Assembly: GCF_008639165.1 (NCBI RefSeq)
Contig: NZ_CP029197.1
Span: 1 to 64,000, forward strand
Origin: Streptomyces venezuelae ATCC 10712
GTDB taxonomy: Bacteria > Actinomycetota > Actinomycetes > Streptomycetales > Streptomycetaceae
Direction of reading: 5' to 3'
Length of the DNA stretch: 64,000 nt
The number at the start of each line of letters is the position of its first letter. The first letter of the stretch is position 1. Position numbers and translations under genes: made by a program. Below the pieces are notes generated by a model, which made no database searches, was not told the DNA's origin, and saw nothing but the letters and a program-made list of their open reading frames with translations. Positions 33,186-41,765 of this stretch are shown piece by piece.

Positions 33186-36100
33186 CGCCAGTCTCCTACG
33201 AGGGTGAACGGGGCCCAGAAGAAAGGGGCGTCGAAGGCGGGTCGCGCGTAGTCGGCGCGCAGCCGGCCGTGCTGGAACCGGGCCTGTCTCCTCAGGGCGG
33301 CCAGGGCCTGGTGTTCCGCGGTGCCGTGACCGGCGCCGGGCAGCAGTCTCTCGATCTCCGCCAGGGCCCCGGCCGAGTCACCGGCCCGCAGGCGCAGTTG
33401 GGCCAGGTCGTGCCCCAGTCGGGCGGCGATCGACCGGTTCGCCGGCAGGTTCCGCAGCCGCTCGCACCGGGCCACCGCGTCGCGGAAGCTCATGGTGCGG
33501 AGGTCGCGCCGTGCGGCGGACAGGGCGGCCGCGACGGGGGTTCCGCGTCCGAGCCTCTGGTAGAGGCCGGCCATCAGCAGCGCCGTGGACACGTCGTTGA
33601 CCGCCCATTGGCTCACGATCACGGCTCTGGCCCCGGCGTGCAGCAGCGCCCTGGTGAGTCCGATCAGTTCGTTGCCCCGCCGGTTCTGCTGGGCTCCGGT
33701 CTCGCAGCCGCTCACGACGACAAGGGAGGCGTCGAGCCGTACGGAGAGGAAGTCCTCGACGGTCAGCCGGCCGTCGGCCAGGCGGACCGCCGACCCGGCG
33801 GGCCGGGCCCGGTCGACAATGTAGTGGCAGGCGAGGTGGAGCACGTCGTACGTCTCCGAGCCCAGCTCGTCGAGCAGTCGGCGGCGGGTCGCGGCACCGC
33901 CGGTGTGCACCTCGGCGTGCGGCAGGAGGCCGCCGATGAGGTGGGCTTCGGCCCGGGCGTGTGGCAGGTCGCCGTCCGGATCGGCCATGATCAGCGCCCG
34001 TCGGACGCCCGCTTCCGCAGGCAGGCCGAGCCGGTGCCGTAGCAGCGAGGCGCTGGGGGTGACGCAGAGCGGATTGCGCTCGCCGAGCGGTGCCCCGTCC
34101 ACTTCCACCGCGTGCAGCGGAAGGTCGTGCAAGGGGCCGTCGGGCACCAGCCACACGGTCTCTCCGGGTGCGGAGTGCTGCGCCACCGCCCGGGCGAGGG
34201 GCCACAGGGACTGCCCCCAGCGGGTCGGACCTCCCGGTGCGGGCAGCCGCGGCAGGTCGGGGTCCTCGACCAGCGGGACCGCGAAGACGGCGGGCTCCGG
34301 CCGGTCCGCGCGTACCACGAGGACCAGCATCCGCGGGCCGCGGCGGACCAGCTCGAAGAGGACCACGCCCGGCGGGAGGACCGCGCGCAGTTCCTCGAAG
34401 CCGGCCGGTGCGCCACGCCGGTGTCTGACGTAGGCCGCACCGAGCGGTCCTGACGCCTCCAGCTCCGCCCAGGCCGCTTCGCGGGCCGCGCGGTACCGTC
34501 GCTGATGGGCGGGGTGGATGTCCCGGTGCGCGAAGTCGGTGCCTCCCGGGCGCGGGAGGACCCCCTCGCGTACCCGCCCTTGCTCCATTCTCGCTTCCCG
34601 TTCCCGCAACTCCTCCAGGTGCTGTGGCAGTTCGGGGGAGACGGTCGCGCCGAACACTTCGAGGAGCAGGCGGGACCTGCTGCGTTCGGCCAGCTCGACG
34701 GCCTGGGCGGGGGTGGGGCAGGAGGGACGGCCGTCGACGACGAGCTCGATCAGCCGCGCGCAGGCCGGCGTGAGATCCACGTCGATCCGTGTGTCGCCGT
34801 CACTGACGCGTTCCCGCATCCGCTCGACGAGATCCACGACGGCCAGGAGCTCGGCGGTGAGGTCGGCCCAGCGGTGCTCCGCCTCGGCGAGCCGGGCCAG
34901 CAGCCGACGGGCCTCCGCCTCGTTCGGCAGATCGCCGACGGAGCGGGCGGCAGCGGCCACCTCCTCGGCGATCTCCCGCGCCACCGGGGATCCGCCCTCC
35001 TCGTACTCCCCCGCCCGCTGCAGCGCCTGACGCAGGTCATGGGCGGCCGGCATCTCGTAGCGGTCGAGGAACGTGGTGTACATGCTGCGTGCCCGGGCCT
35101 GGGCGGGCAGCCCGGGTCCGAGCGTCCTGGCCATGGCGGCGAAGCGCTGCTCGACCCACCGCACGAACGCGATCTCCTGATGGTGGTGGCTGCCGAACGG
35201 CAGCCAGGTCGGCAGCTCGTCGAAGAGCCCAGCGGCGGACCGCAGGTCGAGCGGCATCATGCGGGCGGCCTCCTGGCCCGCCGCACTGTCGCCCGCGACC
35301 GCCTTCAGTACGAGGGCCAGGCAGGCCACCGCCCTGGGCGGCGCCGGCCGGGCGGCGATCGCATCCAGTTCCCGTACGGCTTCCTCCGGCCGTCGCAGGT
35401 CGAAGACCAGGACGTCCGCCGCGAGGCAACGAGCGGCCGCCGCGTTGCCGGCGAGTCCGGCGGAGGCGTACAGCTCGGCGGCGTGACGGCGGTTGCGGAG
35501 CGCGTAGTCGAACTCCCCGGAGGAGCAGCTCGCTTCGGCCCGGGCCATCGCGGTCATCGCCGTGACGATCCGCGACGTGTTCGACAGTTCCCGGTGCCGG
35601 GCGCGGTCCAGTCCGATGCGCTGGTGGCACAGCCACCGCAGCGACTCCGCGGAGGCCTCGGCGGCGCTGATCCACGGCTCCGCCTGCGAGGCGGGGACGG
35701 CGGTCACGGGCCGCCAGAGCACCGGCACCAGCCCGTACCCCTTGCGGGAGGACAGCAGTTCGCCGTGCCGCAGCCACAGTTCCCACAACGCCGTGTCGGG
35801 ACGGTGCGGTGGACGTGCCGCCGTCTCCCACCAGCGCGCACGGGCGATCGCGTACAGGCCCAGGGGGAAACGGTCGCGGGCGATCCGCGTCGTCAGGACC
35901 TCGATCGCGCCGTCCGCGCGCAGGGCCCAGTCGCCGGTCCGCATCGCGAGGAGGGCGAAGCAGATCTCCAGGACGGTCATGGCCGTCGCGGCGGGCAGCA
36001 GCAGGACCGCGTCCGGCTGGACGACCGCGACCAGCGACGGAATCCAGCCGTAGCAGAACCAGGTCCGGAGGCGGCCGAAGAAGCGCACCAGGAGTGACGA

Positions 36101-36538
36101 CACTCCCCTCACCTGCGGCCATGCGCGGAACTCGGCCAGGCAGCCGAGGACCGTGACCACGGAGGCCACCACCGCGCACAGCACCACTTCCCCCAGATGT
36201 GGAGCCGCTCCGCCCGTCGGCAGCAGCGCGGCGAGGCCCGTCCCCGCCGCCAGGAACGCGGCCTCCCCGCGGCACCGCACGCGCCTGGCCGCCCGGCTGA
36301 TCGCACGCATGCGCCGTTCACCGATGCCCGCGCGCACCAGGAGGAGCACGGCGAGGAGCAACCTCAGCCGGTCGGAGGCCGACCCGAGGTCGAGCCGCCC
36401 CGACCCGGCCACGATCGCCAGGGGGGCGGTGGCCGCGGCGAGGCGGACCACGCGCCACCGGCGATCGTGCAGGCCGGTGGGCCCGGCCTGGATGTCCTCG
36501 TAGCGCCGGAGTCGCTCCCCACCGGGCAAGCGCATCAC
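33182..36538 (-). CDS. Membrane-anchored CHAT-domain protease
   Basis: 1118 residues. The first ~200 contain about five to six hydrophobic spans (VVLCAVVASVVTVLGCLAEF, DAVLLLPAATAMTVLEICFA), then a long Ala/Glu/Arg-rich helical region, TPR-like. Near 760-1060 is a CHAT (caspase-like) peptidase: LHLACHYIVDRA with catalytic His ~905 and VVVSGCETGAQQNRRGNELI with catalytic Cys ~945, then GARAVIVSQWAVND. About 70 helical residues follow. CHAT proteases are activated by sensors and cleave partner proteins, for example in type III-E CRISPR (TPR-CHAT) and gasdermin defence operons. First gene of a three-gene operon; membrane spans attached to CHAT are unusual. Confidence 0.9.
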   Translation of the reverse strand: MMRLPGGERLRRYEDIQAGPTGLHDRRWRVVRLAAATAPLAIVAGSGRLDLGSASDRLRLLLAVLLLVRAGIGERRMRAISRAARRVRCRGEAAFLAAGTGLAALLPTGGAAPHLGEVVLCAVVASVVTVLGCLAEFRAWPQVRGVSSLLVRFFGRLRTWFCYGWIPSLVAVVQPDAVLLLPAATAMTVLEICFALLAMRTGDWALRADGAIEVLTTRIARDRFPLGLYAIARARWWETAARPPHRPDTALWELWLRHGELLSSRKGYGLVPVLWRPVTAVPASQAEPWISAAEASAESLRWLCHQRIGLDRARHRELSNTSRIVTAMTAMARAEASCSSGEFDYALRNRRHAAELYASAGLAGNAAAARCLAADVLVFDLRRPEEAVRELDAIAARPAPPRAVACLALVLKAVAGDSAAGQEAARMMPLDLRSAAGLFDELPTWLPFGSHHHQEIAFVRWVEQRFAAMARTLGPGLPAQARARSMYTTFLDRYEMPAAHDLRQALQRAGEYEEGGSPVAREIAEEVAAAARSVGDLPNEAEARRLLARLAEAEHRWADLTAELLAVVDLVERMRERVSDGDTRIDVDLTPACARLIELVVDGRPSCPTPAQAVELAERSRSRLLLEVFGATVSPELPQHLEELREREARMEQGRVREGVLPRPGGTDFAHRDIHPAHQRRYRAAREAAWAELEASGPLGAAYVRHRRGAPAGFEELRAVLPPGVVLFELVRRGPRMLVLVVRADRPEPAVFAVPLVEDPDLPRLPAPGGPTRWGQSLWPLARAVAQHSAPGETVWLVPDGPLHDLPLHAVEVDGAPLGERNPLCVTPSASLLRHRLGLPAEAGVRRALIMADPDGDLPHARAEAHLIGGLLPHAEVHTGGAATRRRLLDELGSETYDVLHLACHYIVDRARPAGSAVRLADGRLTVEDFLSVRLDASLVVVSGCETGAQQNRRGNELIGLTRALLHAGARAVIVSQWAVNDVSTALLMAGLYQRLGRGTPVAAALSAARRDLRTMSFRDAVARCERLRNLPANRSIAARLGHDLAQLRLRAGDSAGALAEIERLLPGAGHGTAEHQALAALRRQARFQHGRLRADYARPAFDAPFFWAPFTLVGDWR

Positions 36539-36869
36539 CCATGTCCCCCGTGTGCCAGTAGATCGACGACCAGGCTAGGGGCCCGCCGCCGCGGGAACGG
36601 GGCGCTCGGACGCTGTCACCCGATCGTGGCAACCGGGGCCCGCCGCCGTGCCCGTAGCGGGGACGCCTCGGTGGCCGGCAGCGGGTTACGCCCGTCGTGT
36701 GGACGTCCCGCGTGGTGGGGGCCGGGGTGCGAGGGGGGCGGTGGTGGGGACCGTAGGGTCGGGCCGCCCTCACGCCGTACGACCGCCCCGGGGCCCCGCC
36801 CGCCACGGCCGCGGCCGTCCGGGCGCGGGCGGGCACCCCGCCCCCTCCCCCACCACACGAGGACCCGTC
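36539..36869. other. Divergent intergenic region, CHAT operon / methyltransferase
   Basis: About 330 bases with no supported gene. It should contain the CHAT operon promoter (left) and the methyltransferase promoter (right). No repeat or hairpin stands out; the right half is C-rich. Confidence 0.35.
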
Positions 36870-37601
36870 ATGACCGCACAGGACACCTCCACGCCCCTGC
36901 TCACGCCCGACCGGCTCGACGAGGTCGAGGGATGGTTCTTCGCCGCCGACCGGTTCGTCTTCGACTGGCTCCTGACCCACCAGCGCGACTACGGCGTCCG
37001 CGGTGACCTGCTGGAACTCGGCGTGTACAAGGGCAAGAGCGCCATCGCCATCGGCTACCACGCGTCCGACGCCGAGCGGTTCACCGTGTGCGACCTGTTC
37101 GACGTGGGCGAGGCGCCCGACGCCTCCACGGCCACCGAGATGCGGGTGTACTACCCGACCCTGACCCGCCAGGTGTTCGAGGCCAACTACCTGCGCTTCC
37201 ACCGCCGGCTGCCCACCGTCATCCAGGGGTCCTCCGCCGAGGTCACCCGGCACGTGCCCGCCGGCAGCTGCCGCTTCGTGCACATCGACGCCTCGCACCT
37301 GTACCACCACGTCCGTGCCGACATCGCCGCCGCGCGCGAGCTGCTGACCGAGGACGGCGTGGTCGCCCTCGACGACTTCCGCAGCCCCCACACCCCCGGG
37401 GTCGCGGCGGCCACGTGGGAAGCGGTCCTCACCGCGGGACTCAAGCCGGTGGTGCTCACCGAGAGCAAGCTGTACGGGACCTGGGGCCCCGCGGATCTCC
37501 TGCGCGACGCCCTCGCCGGCCGCCTGTCCACCCACCCCACCCTCTGGGGCGTGACCGAGGACGTGGCCGGCCACACCCTGCTGCGGATCCACTCCCGCTG
37601 A
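36870..37601 (+). CDS. SAM-dependent methyltransferase (Methyltransf_24 type)
   Basis: 243 residues from ATG 36870. Motif I is GDLLELGVYKGKSAIAIGYH, with the acidic post-I CDLFDVGE. Then CRFVHIDASHLYHHVRADIA and EDGVVALDDFRSPHTPG match the metal-assisted O-methyltransferase-like Methyltransf_24/TylF-like group, where the Asp/His residues near the active site may bind a metal. The substrate is unknown and no biosynthetic genes adjoin. The frame extends upstream without resemblance. Confidence 0.85.
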   Translation: MTAQDTSTPLLTPDRLDEVEGWFFAADRFVFDWLLTHQRDYGVRGDLLELGVYKGKSAIAIGYHASDAERFTVCDLFDVGEAPDASTATEMRVYYPTLTRQVFEANYLRFHRRLPTVIQGSSAEVTRHVPAGSCRFVHIDASHLYHHVRADIAAARELLTEDGVVALDDFRSPHTPGVAAATWEAVLTAGLKPVVLTESKLYGTWGPADLLRDALAGRLSTHPTLWGVTEDVAGHTLLRIHSR

Positions 37602-37669
37602 CCTGCCGTACGGGGCCGGCGCGACGCCCGTGCGGGCCGCGGTCGGACCGGCTGGAGGACGGCACCTCG

Positions 37670-37735
37670 GTGCCGGTCCCGATGCCGGTGCCGGTGCCGG
37701 TGTCGGTCCCGGTGCCGGTGCCGGTGTCGGTCCCG
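37670..37735. repeat. CCGGTG hexamer repeat upstream of VOC gene
   Basis: Degenerate tandem hexamers (CCGGTG, TCGGTC, CCGATG), about eleven units, ending 24 bases before the VOC start. Low-complexity; might vary in copy number and affect expression of the gene. Confidence 0.6.
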
Positions 37736-37758
37736 CGCGGGTGCATAGGATCGTCGGC

Positions 37759-38499
37759 ATGGCACTGCGACCTGTTCAGGTGAACATCAAGGCTCTTGAC
37801 CCTGCGGCGGTCGGGCGGTTCTGGGCCGAGGCGCTCGGGTGGAGTGCGTACAGCCCCGGGGTGACCACGTATGTCGGGCCCCGTGGCGGACTCGTGTGGC
37901 CGGATCCCGTCGGGCTCGGGATCGACGTCGTTCCCGTCCCGGAACCCAAGACGGCGGTGAAGAACCGGGTGCACATCGACCTGGCCACCACCTCCGCCGA
38001 CCATCAGGAGCAGGTGGTCGCGCGCCTCCTCGCACTCGGCGCCACGCACGCTCACGTGGGGCAGGGTGAGGTGCCGTGGACGGTGCTCGCCGACCCGGAG
38101 GGCAACGAGTTCTGTGTGCTGGAGCCCCGGGAGGTGTACCGGGACACCGGCCCGATCGCCGCCGTGGTCGTCGACTGCGCGGACCCGCGGGCCATGGCAC
38201 GGTTCTGGGGTGAGGCGGTGGACTGGGCCGTGCACACCGTGACCGACGATCAGGCGGTGCTGCGCGACGCCAAGGGGGTCGGCCCCTACATCGAGTTCCT
38301 GCGGACGCCTGACGTGAAGACCGTGCCGGACCGCGTCCACCTCGACCTGCTGCCGTACCCCGGTGACGACAAGGAAGCGGAGGTTCGACGCGTGAGGGGC
38401 CTCGGCGCCGCCTCCCTCGACCTCGGACAGGGCGATGTCCCGTGGACGTGTCTGACCGATCCGGAAGGTCACGAGTTCTGCGTCCTCTCCCTGGACTGA
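37759..38499 (+). CDS. Double VOC (glyoxalase-like) domain protein
   Basis: 246 residues. Two tandem VOC domains: the first at ~1-125 (VQVNIKALDPAAVGRFWAEA, VHIDLATTSADHQEQVVARL, LADPEGNEFCVLE), the second at ~130-245 (VVVDCADPRAMARFWGEAVD, VHLDLLPYPGDDKEAEV, LTDPEGHEFCVLS). The paired domains together form the metal/ligand-binding cavity used in glyoxalase, dioxygenase and antibiotic-binding proteins. The His and Glu residues of each repeat are kept. Actual ligand unknown. No operon partner. Confidence 0.9.
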   Translation: MALRPVQVNIKALDPAAVGRFWAEALGWSAYSPGVTTYVGPRGGLVWPDPVGLGIDVVPVPEPKTAVKNRVHIDLATTSADHQEQVVARLLALGATHAHVGQGEVPWTVLADPEGNEFCVLEPREVYRDTGPIAAVVVDCADPRAMARFWGEAVDWAVHTVTDDQAVLRDAKGVGPYIEFLRTPDVKTVPDRVHLDLLPYPGDDKEAEVRRVRGLGAASLDLGQGDVPWTCLTDPEGHEFCVLSLD

Positions 38500-38663
38500 C
38501 TCGGGGCCGGGGCCTGGGGGCACCGTCCACATGCCCCAAGGGCTCGATGGTCCATCAACCACGCAAGGTCCCCGTATCGGGATCTCTTTCGCAGGTGGGG
38601 CGAGAAGGTGCGTTGACCAGGGGTGATGTGTCCGTGCTGTAAGGCGCTTCGGATCATGTGCTC

Positions 38664-40421
38664 ATGTATCGCACCTCTCGGCGCAGTCTGCTCGCCGTTT
38701 TCGCTGCTTCCGCCGCCACCGTTCCGCTGAGCGGTCTCGCCGCCGGTTCCGCCCAGGCCGTCGCCGTTCCCGCTCCCGTCGAGCCCTTCGCCGGGCCCGC
38801 GGGCCTGGGATCGGCTCGTTCCGCGGTGACGCTGCCGCCGCTCAACGCGGCCTACTTCGCCCCCGTGGCCCTCGCCAGCCCGCTCACCGCCACCGTGCTT
38901 CCCGGGACACCCGCGCGTACCGAGGTCACCTCCGGCGGCGCACGCGTCGCCCTGCTGACCCATGGTGCGCGGACCGTCGTCCTCCCCGGTCCGACGCGGA
39001 CGTTCACCGAGAACAAGAAGCCGTTCGTCGACGACTTCCAGCGCACACTGCCCGACATGACGCTGCCGGTCGCCGACCGGGCGTACTGGGGCACCTCCCC
39101 CGGTGGCGGCAGCTGGTCCACCGTCGGGCCCGTGGACACCGACTACTCCGTCGTGCCCGGTGCCGGTGCCATCACCCTCACCACCGACTTCGCCAGCCGC
39201 CACGCGACCTTGCGCGACGACGAGATCACCGACGTCGACGTGCGCTCCGTGGCCCGGTTCGACAAGGTGCCCACCGGGCAGGCCTGCTCGTACGCGCTGT
39301 CCTTCGGCTACCAGGACCCGCACAACAACTACCGTGCCCGGCTGTCCTTCCTCACCTCCGGCGCGGTCGAGCTGCGCGTCGAGAAGGAGGTCAACGACGC
39401 GGTCAGCCAGCTGACCACGGCCCTCACCCTCGCCACGGGCGTGCCCGCCGGCACCGACTGGACCATCCGCGTGCGCCGTGAGGGCACCCGGATCCAGGTC
39501 AAGGCGTGGCGCTCGGCCACCGCCGAACCCTCCGCCTGGGCCGTGGACGTCGCCGACCCCACGTTCGGCCCGGGCCGGGTCGGCCTGCGCGCGCTCGCCA
39601 ACGATGGCTGCACCAACCTCCCCGTCAAGCTGCTCGTCAGCCGTTTCGAGGTGGACGCCGCCAACTGGGCCAAGCCGCCGAGCGTCACGCACGGCGACTG
39701 GGTGCGGGTGCTCCCCGAGCCCTTCGACGGCACCTGGACCCCCGCGCTGGAGCAGATCATCCGGGGCTGGGCCGGTTCCACCGCGCCGGACGTCCTCGCG
39801 TACGCGGCGATGTTCCTCGCCGGCGCGCCGACCGTCACCAGCGGCTCGGGACCGGCCAAGGACAAGCAGGTCCTGGGCGAGTCCGGGTACGGCTACCTGG
39901 ACCCGCAGGGCTACCGCTACGAGGGCGCCGACTTCCACGAGTACATGAACGTCGGCTGGACCTTCCCCGACGGCGCCTACACCGGGCCGTCCAGCAAGCA
40001 GGTCGGCAACCTCGACTGCTCCGGGTACACGCGGATGGTGTACGGCTACCACATGGGCGTTCCGATGGCCGCGGGCGCCGACACGTCGAAGACCCGCATC
40101 CCGCGCGCCTCGCGGCACATGGTCGACTACGCGCCCGGCGTGCGCGTCGACCGGACCGCCGACGGGACGACCCCGCCCACCGCGGCGCTGCTGCAGCCCG
40201 GCGACCTGGTGCTCTTCAACGCGGACTCCGGCGACGACAAGCCGACCGCCACGATCGACCACGTCGGCATCTACCTGGGCCGGGACGCGGGCGGCCAGCG
40301 TCGCTTCCTCTCCAGCCGCAAGACCGTCAACGGTCCCACGATGTCCGACCTGGGCGGCGCCTCGCTGCTCGACGGCGCCGGCACGTACGCGAAGAAGCTG
40401 CACACCGTGCACCGGATCTGA
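38664..40421 (+). CDS. Secreted NlpC/P60-type hydrolase
   Basis: 585 residues from ATG 38664 (GTG 38658 is an alternative). The N-terminus RTSRRSLLAVFAASAATVPL with twin Arg resembles a Tat signal, cut after SAQA. A ~350-residue middle region has a jelly-roll-like, DUF1080-like beta section (DDFQRTLPDMTLPVADRAYW, AWAVDVADPTFGPGRVGLRA). The C-terminal region carries NLDCSGYTRMVYGY and ATIDHVGIYLG, the Cys/His pair of NlpC/P60 peptidases (counted from 38658: Cys454, His535; two lower from 38664). Likely cleaves peptides of peptidoglycan or an extracellular substrate. Confidence 0.85.
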   Translation: MYRTSRRSLLAVFAASAATVPLSGLAAGSAQAVAVPAPVEPFAGPAGLGSARSAVTLPPLNAAYFAPVALASPLTATVLPGTPARTEVTSGGARVALLTHGARTVVLPGPTRTFTENKKPFVDDFQRTLPDMTLPVADRAYWGTSPGGGSWSTVGPVDTDYSVVPGAGAITLTTDFASRHATLRDDEITDVDVRSVARFDKVPTGQACSYALSFGYQDPHNNYRARLSFLTSGAVELRVEKEVNDAVSQLTTALTLATGVPAGTDWTIRVRREGTRIQVKAWRSATAEPSAWAVDVADPTFGPGRVGLRALANDGCTNLPVKLLVSRFEVDAANWAKPPSVTHGDWVRVLPEPFDGTWTPALEQIIRGWAGSTAPDVLAYAAMFLAGAPTVTSGSGPAKDKQVLGESGYGYLDPQGYRYEGADFHEYMNVGWTFPDGAYTGPSSKQVGNLDCSGYTRMVYGYHMGVPMAAGADTSKTRIPRASRHMVDYAPGVRVDRTADGTTPPTAALLQPGDLVLFNADSGDDKPTATIDHVGIYLGRDAGGQRRFLSSRKTVNGPTMSDLGGASLLDGAGTYAKKLHTVHRI

Positions 40422-40521
40422 TCCTCGTCCGCCGGATCTGAGGGGTCGTCCCCGGGCCCCGCCCGTGCCGCACCCACGTCGGTCGGGGCGGCAGGGGCGG
40501 GGACGGCGGGGGCGAGTCCGC

Positions 40522-41124
40522 TCACCCGCCCTTCGGCGGCGTCCAGTTCGGGTCGCGGCCGCTCAGGCCCACCGCGCGGTCCAGCAGCGGGGCGTCGGAC
40601 GGGATCGGTACGACCGGTCCGAAGATGCCCCCGCCGCGGTCGTCCTCGGCGGCGGCCTCCAGGAGGAAGGCGTGGGCCGCGTCCAGCGCGGTCCGATCGG
40701 GGACGTACTCCTGGCCGGTGGCCCGGGCCAGGTCCCAGCCGTGGACCACCAGTTCGTCGACGGCGACCACCGCCGCGACCCCGCCGGGCAGGTCCACGCC
40801 GCCCGCCCGGGTCATTCCCGTCCAGGCCGCCGGCTCCCGCCAGGCGTCCGCCAGCTCGTCGAGGTGTACGGGCATCGTCGTCCGCCAGGCGGACGGGAGG
40901 GGCGGCACGACGGCGTCGGGTGCCGTGTCCGTCGTCGGGCCCAAGTCCTTGCGGGCCGCGTCACGGAAGGCCACGGTCAGATGGGCGAGATGGGCGAGCA
41001 GGCCACCGACCGTGTAGTCGGGGCAGGGCGTGCGGTCGTCGAGCCGTGCCTCTGGGACGCCCGCCACCAGCCGGGCCACGATCCGGGCCTGCGGGCCGAG
41101 GTCGAGAGTCTGCTCGTCAGTCAT
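40522..41124 (-). CDS. TIGR03086-family metal-binding protein (MDMPI/DinB-like)
   Basis: 200 residues. Opens with LGPQARIVARLVAG and CPDYTVGGLLAHLAHLTVAF, where the His residues bind metal in the maleylpyruvate isomerase N-terminal/DinB fold, and has DELVVHGWDLARATGQEY with the conserved HGWDLA. TIGR03086 proteins are presumed mycothiol-dependent or metal-dependent enzymes. Standalone gene. ATG at 41124 follows AGGAGTGG. Confidence 0.88.
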   Translation of the reverse strand: MTDEQTLDLGPQARIVARLVAGVPEARLDDRTPCPDYTVGGLLAHLAHLTVAFRDAARKDLGPTTDTAPDAVVPPLPSAWRTTMPVHLDELADAWREPAAWTGMTRAGGVDLPGGVAAVVAVDELVVHGWDLARATGQEYVPDRTALDAAHAFLLEAAAEDDRGGGIFGPVVPIPSDAPLLDRAVGLSGRDPNWTPPKGG

Positions 41125-41240
41125 GTGCCACTCCTTGGCGGTCGGGGAAGGGACGACGGGGTGAACCGACGAAGGGGAGACCGGCGGCAGGGCCGGAACT
41201 CATCGGTCAGCGCCTCGGAGACGGCACCTGCCGGTGTCCC

Positions 41241-41765
41241 TCACCCCTCCCCCGTCGGAAGCCAGCAGCCGTGAAGGCCGAGCGGGACGCGGACGGGGAT
41301 CCGGGCGCGGGCCACCGGGCCCGCCCCGGGGTCCTCGGCCGGGATCACCAGGAACCAGCTCGTGCCGTCGGTGCGGTCCGTGGCGAACGTCAGCCAGTAG
41401 CCGCGCTCCTCGGCGTCGCTGCCCGGCTCCGGTGCGAAGACCGGCTCGCCCACGGACAGGTTCCCGGCCTGCCAGACGGTCGTCGCTCCGGTCTCCGTGT
41501 CGTACCAGCGCACCGCGTCGTACTCGCCGGGCAGCAGGTCGGACCGTCCGGTCCCGGTGGCCAGCGCCGTATGGCGGTGGCGCCGGCCGATGCGGCGGTC
41601 GTCGACGCGGGGGAACTCCACCCGCGCGTCGTCGAGCACGGTGCGGGTCATGCTGCCCGCCACCGGGTCGATCCGTGCCCGTACCAGACCGCCGCGCGCC
41701 GGGTCCGCCCCGTCCTCGGCCGCGCCCACGGTCAGGCGGCTCCACTGCACGTAGTCGAGTATGTG
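41241..41765 (-). pseudogene. Carotenoid oxygenase (RPE65-type) C-terminal remnant
   Basis: The frame has the typical end of carotenoid cleavage dioxygenases: DYVQWSRLTVG, VEFPRVDDRRIGRRHRH, YDTETGATTVW, GEPVFAPEPGSDAEERGYWL and RVPLGLHGCWLP with the last iron-binding His. About 300 N-terminal residues, holding the other three iron-binding His, are absent. Its 5' end lies inside the 3' end of the MFS gene. A deletion has joined the two. Non-functional. Confidence 0.8.

Noticed and set aside
34505..36097. Plus-strand 530-codon frame opposite the CHAT gene
   Set aside because: The CHAT frame has catalytic motifs and the operon structure; this one has no recognised sequence.
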